Assembly (NCBI GenBank): GCA_037367405.1
Contig: JAZKJV010005753.1
Coordinates: 930,001-994,000, forward strand
Source: Ottelia alismoides
Taxonomy: Eukaryota; Streptophyta; Magnoliopsida; Alismatales; Hydrocharitaceae
Direction: 5' to 3'
DNA: 64,000 nt
Shown: piece after piece, positions 55,410 to 64,000 of the stretch
Numbering within the stretch: the first letter of the stretch is position 1
How the letters are laid out: each line of letters opens with the position of its first letter
Made by a program: the position numbers and the translations under genes
The notes under the pieces: generated by a model
Databases searched by the model: none
What the model was told of the DNA's origin: nothing
Seen by the model: only the letters and a program-made list of their open reading frames with translations

Positions 55410-55925
55410 GTGTAGGGGGGGATGTGCTCCCGAGTTGTTCATATCCACTTTCATCTCTTTTCTTCTTTTCTTCTTTTCCTTGTCTATTCTCTTTATCTAT
55501 CTAAAGGTGTCGCCCCTTGTAGACAGTCTTCTATACTTAGGACGTGCTTTGTCCTAAGTATAGGAGGTGTGCACCCCGAGTATTTCTATTCTTTGATCCT
55601 CTCCATTGTCTCCTCTTCTTGTCTACACTTAGGGATATCTTACCCTAAGTATAGGGGGAGACAGTCTGAGTACGATTTGTTCATTCCCACCCTTGACCCT
55701 CCCTGCTTTATGTACAGTCTGTTATACTTAGGATTATTTGATCCTAAGTATAGGGGGGACAATCAACTTCTCATTCATTTATTCATCTTTTATTCATTTA
55801 TTCTTTAGACTTTTCTATACTCAGTACGAGTTATGTCTGCTCTTTCCTCTCTGATCTATGAGGACATAGCTCAAGCTAAGTATAGGGGGGTCGTATATAC
55901 TGCGTATATACTTTAGCCATAACTC
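55383..55925 (+). other. A array of polypurine-tract-like hairpins (5 units)
   Basis: CTACACTTAGGAT/ATCCTAAGTGTAG (55383-55395/55403-55415), CTATACTTAGGAC/GTCCTAAGTATAG (55531-55543/55551-55563), CTACACTTAGGG/CCCTAAGTATAG (55623-55634/55643-55654), TATACTTAGGAT/ATCCTAAGTATA (55723-55734/55741-55752), then AGCTAAGTATAGGGGGG (55874-55890). Four of five run into 5-7 Gs; the second has GGAGG. The first unit overlaps the A pol tail. Confidence 0.8.
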
Positions 55926-56724
55926 GTACTTTCGTATTTTCTTAATAATATGGCTAATAATTCTGTAAAAATTCATTAAAAATCTTAATAAAAGGATGTT
56001 GATTATTCCTTAAATCCTTTTTGTATTTACTGATTAATAAATCAGGTGAAAATATTTTTCAAAATGTTTGAAAAGTAGTTTAAAAATCTTTGTGAAAAAT
56101 CTTTTGAAAACTATTTTGAAAACATTTTGTTACATGTTTTCAACTTTTGTAAAAACATTTTGATTGAAAAATTTATTTCCTTTGTGTGAAATAAAATGTT
56201 TGAAAAACTATTTGCAAATGGTTTGAAAAATGGTTGTAAAAATATTTGGAAAATCTAAATATATTGTTTGGAAAACCTTTGCAAAATGATTTTCAAATGT
56301 GTGTACATGTTTGTAAAAACTGTTTGTAAAAATTATTTTGGACTATAGTTTTTAAAACATTTGAAAAACCTGTGTCAAATAAAGTTTGAGGAATACATAT
56401 ATCTCACCAAAATTCATTATATATAGTTATAAAATTGACCACACACCCTAGTAAATTCTTAAAATCCACTTCTTGTACATATAAGATGCATCCCCGTGTA
56501 AATATGTGTACCTAGTTTTTAGACAAAATCTTTTGTTTTCAAAATCCTAAAAACATTTGCAAAATTAAAATTCAAAAACATTTGAAAAAACTTTTTGAAA
56601 AAACTAAAAAAATTGCATATACATCATCTTTTCAAAAATCCATAAAAAGTTCAAAATCTTTGAAAATTGCATCACAAAAATATTTTCTGCATTCTGCATA
56701 GCATGAGTATTTTTCGGATTGAGT
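55926..56724 (+). other. A AT-rich spacer with degenerate TTTGAAAA repeats
   Basis: No gene seen. TTTGAAAA-type words recur between about 56045 and 56390, as in B and E. Confidence 0.5.
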
Positions 56725-57790
56725 TTGATAGTTGAACGAGTCTAAGTAAAATCCGAAGATTAGAGCTTCGTTGGACCTTAAATCTACCTAATTAACAGGA
56801 ACCTTATAGGAACTAGGATTGAGGTACTTCAAGTCTAGTTGACTTAATTCTTTGAGGATCACGAGACTTGTTTCAATGGATTCTTGACTGCCTAAGTAGA
56901 ATGTTTCGGAGCACACGCACAACTCTTGTTGATAATGACCTAACTTGGACACCTACACCTTTCACTTGGCTCAACTCAGTTGGAGTGGTGAGGGGGTTGG
57001 ATTTGCCAGTATGAGACGCACACAGGTGGAAACACTTGTCCTCCTCCAGGGAGGGAAGTGCACCCCAACCCGTCCAGTGATGATGAGTTTCGAGGATAGG
57101 AGATTGTGGGTTGCGATAAAGCTTCAAAAGAGGGATAGTCTACTGGCTCAAGAGGAAAAACTCCATATGTAAATGCTGCTATATATAGTATTTCAAAAAA
57201 AATATATTGCAAAAGCAAAAAAACTCCAAAAAAGTGGACAGGCATGTACAAAAATAAAAATGCCTATCGGAGTGTACATATGTGTAAAGTCAAATAAGCA
57301 AGCTTGAGCTTCAAAGTCAAATCATGTGAGCCTGCAGCCGGATGACTTGACTACACTGGTCTTGCATCCTAGGATAGGTAGCTACACTGGCTACCGTCCA
57401 TTCTTCTCTTCACCCCCTCCTCTTGGGTTAATTGCCACTAGAACTTAGAAGGGAATACCCTGCTCCTTGAGGAATGAGTTGTTGGATTGGGGAATCATTC
57501 GGTTGTCATATTGGAGAAGTTAGTCTCTTTGTCATTTTTTGGGGAGAGCCACCATCACTTACACTATACGAGTCAGATTCATAGTCGTAAGGGTTTGCGT
57601 ATGAGTTGAAATATTCGTGAGCTGGCTATTGAGGAGAATTGAGCAGAGTTTTGGGATTCTCAAAGGCTATTGGATTTCAAGTCCGGTTCTTATTAAGGTT
57701 CCTCCCACACTTAAATTCCAAAGGTCCGACTTAAGCTCCAAACTTTGATTTTGTGAAGATAAGTTTGACAATTAAACTAAATCCAATTTT
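56725..57790 (+). repeat. A long imperfect inverted repeat
   Basis: Arm 1 (about 56725-56975) and the reverse complement of arm 2 (about 57545-57790) share GAGCTT, GGACCTT, GGAACCTTA, GAAC..GGA.TTGA, GAAT.TTTC, ACGCA and GGCTC. The loop is about 570 nt and contains the conserved core and the block GTGGGTTG...ATAAAGCTTC (about 57107-57127). Confidence 0.6.
57441..57486 (+). other. Conserved 46-nt noncoding core (A)
   Basis: GAACTTAGAAGGGAATACCC, then GCTCCTTGAGGAATG and TTGTTGGA; starts 434 nt before the 3' LTR. The most divergent of the A/B/E copies, but the length is unchanged. Confidence 0.6.
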
Positions 57791-57839
57791 CTTCTTTTTC
57801 TTTTCTTTATTTTTATTTTTTGCACTTATTGCACAAGTG

Positions 57840-57874
57840 TTTGCTAGGGACTAGCAAAGGCAAGTATAGGGGGA
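57840..57874 (+). other. A terminal stem-loop and polypurine tract
   Basis: TTTGCTA (57840-57846), GGGAC, TAGCAAA (57852-57858), then AAGTATAGGGGGA to 57874. Confidence 0.85.
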
Positions 57875-60800
57875 TGATGAATCTACGTTTCATCATCTTT
57901 ATTCTATCATTTTGGCCTTAAAAACCCTAGTAAGTGCGTGTAAATAGGCTTAAATTAGGCATTTTAGCATTCATGCATCATTGTGTAAATACTGTATAAA
58001 ATGCGGTTTTTAAAGCCAAAATTATTGAATAAAGAAAAGAAAAGAAAAATAATAAAATATTGCAAATATTTTATGACCCGAAACCCCGAGACCTAGGCAT
58101 CTTGATGACTAGGTTGACAAGGAATAAAGTAGTGGGAGATAAGGGCCAGAATACCAAGAAAATACCTTTGATTTTATTTATTCCTTATTTATTTAGGGAC
58201 CTATTTTTGGTTCCACTTTTTATACCATAAATAAAGAAACTTTGCACATGAAAGTTGTAGATAATTAAATAAAGAAAAATACAAAATTGATTTCACTCAA
58301 AAATAATGTACAGATAAAAAGTTATGATCTGAATAAAATTCCAGAATCCCAACTTCCCAGACCTGTATCTTGCAAATAAAAACTCGAAATGTACCAAACT
58401 CACCTTTAACTGTATATAATTTAAAATAAGCTATTTAATGGCGGTAGTTTCGTATTTTTCGGAGTTACGGTTGGAAAGTTGAGTTTTGGACCCCACTTGT
58501 ATACTTGTATAGATTAAAATAATCGTTTTATTATTTGTTCATTATTTTTATACTTTTACATTCTTATAATTTTGTAAATATTATTTATGATAAATATGCA
58601 CATTAAAATTAGAATAAAAATCTAAAGAAAATACAAAATAAAAATACCTGTATAAGAATACACAGGTATAAGACCTATAAACGTAACTATATTATTACTA
58701 CTTTTATTTTATTAAATGTACAAAATATATCATAAAAATAAAATAAAAATATATTTAAGTATATAAAAATATTCTATAAATTTATAAAATCATAAACAAA
58801 AATAAATAATTTAAATATATCAAGTAAAAATAAAATACTTAAATATATAGATAAGGATACCTATAAAGGGTATAAAAGGTAACTTGCAATTTTATACCTC
58901 ATAAAAATGATTAAAAATCACTATAAAATACCTTATAAAATAATAAACATTTTTCATTTAATAACCAAAAATCAATAAAATCATTTGTTATTTTTAATCA
59001 ATTTTTAAATTATTTTTTCCAACGATTTTTTTCTGGTTGGTCCACGTGGACCAACCAGATTTAGTCGTTCGTTGACCTCGGTCAACTCTCTGACTGAGGT
59101 CTGCCAGTGAATCAGACTTGGTTTTTGTCCGCTTTAGCGTATTTTTCTAGGTCGAGGCGACCCTCTATTCACGAATCTTCCTTCTTGACTTTTGTTCGCC
59201 TTCGATCGAGGAATCACGCCCAGATGAAATATCGGGTTTTGGATCACTGCTCATCCTCATGCGCCTCGATCTTTGGGTCCTGTCAGCCACTTCTTCAAAA
59301 ACCCCATTTGACCTCCATTTCGATTTTGATACCTCTTCCTCCATCGTTTGACCTAAACCCCTCTCCCTTTGCATTCCTGGTGACAGCAGGAAGGCTTTGA
59401 GCCTGAGATCGAGCTCCTTGGAGTAGAATCGAGGTTGATCCAAGCCCCTCGTCGGAGCTCCGCCGCAGGTAGCTGCAACACGCCAGGGTGAGTCTTCCTC
59501 CCTTCTTTTTCCATTTTCTTGTAGCTTAAGGTTAGCTTAGGTTAGGTCTATAGCAGTTCATCGTTTCGATTGGGATCTTGCCGTGAATCCGCTCTCGAAT
59601 CCACGGCGGAGCTCCGCACTGCCTCCGCTTTCCGGTCACCTCCGTCATCCACATCCGCCGCTTTCACCTTCATCTTCTTTCTCATCACTCCGTCGCTCCG
59701 CTCCACCCCTCCATCACCCTCGATGTTGCCCCGATCGAGCGACCCGAGCTCCCATCTCCGCCGTCCGCCGGAGCTCCACGCCCGAGCCGCGATCCACCTC
59801 CACTTAGCCCCGAAATACCCCCAGCGGCATAGCCTTTTTGTTTCGCGACTAACCCTACAGGTCAGAGCCAAGGAGAAGGCTCTATCGAGCCTCGATATTC
59901 CAAGGAGCAGCCGCTCAGGTCATCTCCGTCGTCCCGACGCTCCATGCCACCTTAGGCTCGCCTGAGACCCCCATTCGACGCGGAAGGGCCCCAGGATCAT
60001 TTTGCCCTCGATCCTAGGGCCGGAGGACACCAGAGTCGGCCGCCATCGTCGATCGAAGGAACCCCTGGGTGGTGTTCTTACACCATCCTCCGCGACCGTC
60101 CGATCAAGCGCGGACGCCAGGAGCTCCAACAGCCTTTGGATCGCCCCGAACCATCACCGTTGGATCTCTCCCGACGATCTAATCTCTGTCGTCCGCTACC
60201 AACCTTTATCGTGCATCCAGCGTGCGCCACGTGCCAAGTGGACGCATCCCAGACGTCCACCCCCACGCTACCTTGTGTATTTTGCACCTTCAACCCAAGA
60301 ATTTTTGTATTTATGCTTTAGGTTAAAAGTTTTAATCTACAGTTCAAAAATATTTGTAATAATTGCGACTAGGCCCTTGAACTTCTGTTATTTTCACTTT
60401 AGTCCCTGTCCACGTCACCTCACGTGACGGGGACACGTGATTTTGGACATTGTGCACTAAGGACCTTGATTGTTTCTGTATTTGCATTTATAACCCTGTG
60501 CGTAGGTTTTATAATATATCTTTGGGTTATTTGCACTCTTGTCCTACCGGATTTTGTTATTTGCAAATATACCCCTATGAATAGCAGAACACGTGCTTTG
60601 CGCGTGAATTTTTGGTGAAATTACAAAGCTTGCTCTGTAACTTTTAATATTTGCATTTATGCCCTTGCCAGCATGATTTTTCTTTATGTTTCTTTTCTTT
60701 GTTGCATGCATATATAAATCTCTAAAAAATTCCACAAAAATCAACTTAAGCTTCTGTTGCATAGTAGTATCACGACATATTTTTATTTTGCATAATTATT

Positions 60801-61739
60801 GCATTTTATTAATTATAAAAGTTCAAAAACTTTCATTTTCAACACTATTTGCATTATAAAACCCATAAAAATTATAAAATCATCATGAAAATTCCCAAAA
60901 ATATATATTTTACTTGTTTTAATGTCTTTTAATTTCAGACCAAAAATCACTAAAAAATACAAACAAAACTCCTAAAAATTAGAAAAACCCAAAAACGTTC
61001 CTAACAATCCTAAAAATTCGATAAAAATCCTAAAAATCTAATTTTTGTCTTTGAATTTTCCTTATTCAATTATCTTTTATTGAAAATTAATTTGGAGAAT
61101 TTTTGTTACTATTTTCTATTTTATTTCTCCATTTTAGCTTCAGACTTGTATTTTCTTCACTGTTTTCAGTATCTTTGATTTTAAAAATACCAGAAAAAAT
61201 TAAGAAAAATTCAGAAAAATTACAAAAACATTAGAAAAATATAAAAAGCCAAAAAATTTTGATTTCCTGATTTTTGAGTATTTTTACTTACTTTTTATAA
61301 ATACCTTATTCCCCTCTTACTTCCTATATATACATATATTCTATTATTGAAAAAGAAAATATAAAAATACAAATTATAAAAAGAAAATACAAAATAAAAA
61401 AATCAAAAAATCAAAATAAAAAATATATAATTAAAAAAACACAAAATTAAAAACCCACAAAAAAATCCATATTGGCTAAGTTGCTCATTAGACATAGGCC
61501 TTGACTTCTTGTCTTCTTACTCTACACCCTTGTTTCATGTGTTCGACCCCTACTTACTTGCCACTATACATTTTTAGTAGGGTAAAATAAATTTTAATCC
61601 TTGCTCTTAATTGCTTGATTAATTGTATGGGTTAATTGTTGACGAACGTGAAGGCTTGAGTAGTCGCCCTAGCGACAGTGAGTCTGATTTGTCAGACCAC
61701 TATTTAGCGACTCTCGTCTTGTCGTTTTTTAGCATGTCA
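57875..61739 (+). repeat. A 3' LTR
   Basis: About 3.87 kb, starts TGATGAATCT after the tract. Purine block altered to AGTGGGAGAT (58131-58140), 28-bp palindrome 59032-59059, GC-rich core about 59020-60300, donor-like GGTGAGTC (GT 59488-59489), G-box hairpin near 60410-60440, U5 words GTGTTCGACC (about 61539) and GGGTTAATTGTTGA (61630). The end is placed at TGTCA (61739) because the other LTRs here end in TCA; AGCA at 61734 is the alternative. The 5' copy that would settle it is outside the window. Confidence 0.85.
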
Positions 61740-63118
61740 TGCGGGTATTTTGCACGAGGTCCCTCGCATCTTTTTGAATTTCTATTAAGTCCATGAATTA
61801 TTACATAACGTGTAATGTTTTTGGTATAATTGTAAAACAACCCTCATCTTTTGGAAAATCACAGAACAATCCTTGCCAGTCTCCCATGGAGTTTTTGTAG
61901 AGGAACCCCTCTACTTTTGGCTATTTTCATTTAGTCCATAAATATTTTTAATACGTTATAATTTTGCGGGAAAAAAATTGCAAGTTTCTCCCTAGACTAT
62001 TTCATATTTACATAAATGCCCATGCTAGTAGTATAGTTTCTTTGTGTTGCCTTTATTTATTTCATGCATCTATAAATTGCTAAAAAATTAGCAAAAATTA
62101 CCTTAGGTTCCTGTTGCATTCTAGTTCCACGTTATATTTTTGTTTTGTATTTTTATTGCATTTTAATATTTATAAAAATTCAAAAAACTTGCATTTTCAG
62201 CATTGTTTGCATTAGAAAATACATAAAAATTATAAAACGGTTTTGAAAAATTCCAAAAAAATTATGTTTGTTTTAGTGTTTTTTAACTCCAGGCAAAAAT
62301 CACTAAAAATTACAAAAGAAAACTCATAAAAATTACAAAACCCCAAAAACCTTTATAAAAATCTTACAAATTCTACAAAATCCTAAAAAAAACAATTTCA
62401 GTTTCTGAATTTTCCCTATTTTATTGTCTTTATTTTATAATTAATTTCAGTAATTTTGGATACTATTTGATATTTTTCATCCTCATTTTAATTTCGGCCG
62501 GTAACTTAGTTCACTGTTTTCTAGTATTTTTACCTTTAAAAATACCAAAAAAAATAGGAAAAATCTAGAAAATACATAAAAATATTAGAAAATATAAAAA
62601 TCACAAAAACATTTTGTTTCCAGTGTTTTGATTATTTTCCCCTATTTTTACCTCTCTCTTATCTCTAATATATATATATATATTCCTTATTTATATTATA
62701 TCTTTATTGAAAGAAAAAGAAAATACAAAATTATAAAATATCAAAAGCAAATACAAAATCAGTATATTAAAAATCAAAATATAAAAATATAAAATTAAAA
62801 ATTAAATAAAAAATATATAAAATAAAAAAACCCACAGAAAATAGCATTTATAGACAAATCGTCACATTCACATTTTGTGCATTATTGCCCCGTTCTACCT
62901 GTCTGCTCCCTGTGTTCGACCTCTACACATACTTGCACCTATACACACCTTTATTGTAGAGTTATAATAAATTTTAACTCCACATTCACTTTCACTGCCT
63001 TATTTGATTGTTGTGGGTTAATTGTTGTTTGAAGATTTGATTTTCGGGGTCGCCTCAGCGACATTGTGATCCCGCCTTGTGTGGATTACTTTAGACCCGT
63101 GAAAAATCGTCTTAAACA
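61740..63118 (+). repeat. Element G: 3' portion of its 5' LTR (target of A)
   Basis: Sequence right of the A LTR repeats the second half of an A/D-type LTR: TTTAGTCCATAAATA-type segments, runs of AAAAATTA, TA repeat near 62670, GTGTTCGACCTCTAC (62912), TTTTAACTCCACATTC, GGGTTAATTGTTG and an end at TTAAACA two nt before a primer site. Hence A landed inside the G LTR and the rest of that LTR lies left of the window. Confidence 0.8.
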
Positions 63119-63120
63119 AA

Positions 63121-63138
63121 TGGCGCCGTTTTCGGGGA
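63121..63138 (+). other. G primer binding site (tRNA-Asp, 2 mismatches)
   Basis: TGGCGCCGTTTTCGGGGA; differs from the tRNA-Asp complement at two neighbouring bases (TT for GC). Position right after an LTR end supports the call; the changes may be decay. Confidence 0.82.
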
Positions 63139-64000
63139 GCAACAACGCTTAATTCGAATTTTTGTGTGATTGTGATATTTGTCTATATTTGTTCTTCATT
63201 TATTGTCTTTATTTTTGATATATCTTTTTGAGATGTCTAACCCCGTCTCTTCGTTGACTTCGTGCGTGGGAACCGCAGATCGAGGGAGGCACTCTACTCT
63301 AGGTGCCTACGCACCCATGTGAAGCCGACATCACCTTCCCGGCCGAGCACCAAGGAGACTTAGATATTTTTAAAGATCGAGCTCCATTTATTTTATTGCA
63401 TTTATTTGTATCATTTTAGTGAGAGAGAGACTCTATTGTTGTAATAATACATGTACTCATGACTTGGACATTTGGGCCCAATTTCCAAGTGTTTGTTCAC
63501 TTGGGGGTCACCGCGGTTTTGTCGGTTTTCATCGCATTTTTTTCCTTTGTTTTCTCGGTTTTGTTTTCCTTATTTTGTGTGATTGGGCCCTTAGTTTTAG
63601 GATTACTTGCGATAGATTAAGGCCAAACAGCTAATATATTTTCATGTACCTATAGTGATGTTTGAACTTAGTCAAATTTTTAAACTGCCTCTCACTTAGT
63701 CTCGGAACCACCGCACCGCGAGATCTCTCCATACAGCGCGTGCACGACCCACCTTGGTGGAACCGAGGAAACTCCAAAACCGGACACTTCGGTTCCATTC
63801 CAAGTCATTAGCATCGGTTCTTCACGCTAATAGTAATTTCTGAAACTTAGGGAGATTTCATCGGCTTGCATGTGCATATAGATAGGTTTCAATTCTGCTG
63901 AGCATCCTTGCATGTAGAGTGCTGGAGGCAAGGTGAGAATTTACGCTTTAGCATACATCATCGTTTTGCCGCTTGCATTGTTTTTCCGCCTCTCTACCTC
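63139..64000 (+). other. G leader, cut by the window end
   Basis: Same landmarks as the A leader: GTAATAATACATGTAC (63439), hairpin CCAAGTG/CACTTGG (63485-63491/63498-63504) with trailing GGGG, AAGGCCAAACA, ACAGCGCGTGCACGACCC (63734), GCATGTAGAGTGCTGG and AAG/GTGAGA donor-like site near 63934. No gene within the visible part. Confidence 0.75.

Noticed and set aside
57875..63118. A single 5.2-kb LTR from 57875 to the primer site at 63121
   Set aside because: U5 landmarks occur twice and the second part repeats the first, so two LTRs abut.

Overview
The window is plant nuclear DNA made entirely of nested long terminal repeat (LTR) retrotransposons. No host gene, rRNA, tRNA gene or CRISPR array was seen. 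All elements are Ty3/gypsy (Metaviridae) of the Athila-like, non-chromovirus kind. The support is tRNA-Asp primer sites (TGGCGCCGTTGCCGGGGA), the order gag-protease-RT-RNase H-integrase, no chromodomain, and very large LTRs (1.8 to 4 kb). The density and depth of nesting suggest a large, repeat-rich seed plant genome. The species cannot be read from the sequence.

Six elements can be separated, four of them by exact 5-bp target site duplications (TSDs). G (+) is the outermost; only the end of its 5' LTR (61740-63118), primer site and leader (to 64000) are visible. A (+) sits in the G LTR and occupies 1-748, 13559-18955 and 52841-61739; its 5' LTR lies left of the window. E (+, 749-13558, TSD TGTCG) is inserted in the A leader and is gag-only, so non-autonomous. 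B (-, 18956-52840, TSD CCTTC) is inserted in the A reverse transcriptase. C (+, 27239-42114, TSD CCTGT) is inserted at the start of the B RNase H. D (+, 31152-35139, TSD ATGGA) is a solo LTR inside the C polyprotein. The deepest stack is G > A > B > C > D.

Coding capacity is decayed but readable. A and B carry sister gag-pol genes broken by nonsense codons (mostly C-to-T or G-to-A) and, in A, frameshifts. C has an intact RT-RNase H-integrase segment, with a frameshift and one TGA in gag and the D insertion upstream. E has one 655-codon gag-like frame with a single TGA and a very acidic C-terminal half.

The most notable content is noncoding. Between the last codon and the 3' LTR, where an env-like gene might be expected, A, B, C and E share an elaborate layout. 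First come polypurine-tract-like motifs (in A, B and E each mostly sitting on the 3' arm of a perfect hairpin). Then comes an AT-rich stretch, and then a roughly 1-kb inverted repeat whose two arms resemble each other within an element while differing between elements. Its loop carries a 46-nt conserved core about 400-435 nt from the LTR. Last is a small stem-loop just before the true polypurine tract. The 5' leaders share a hairpin with compensatory changes and a likely GT-AG intron. These are read by eye and need folding and alignment to test.
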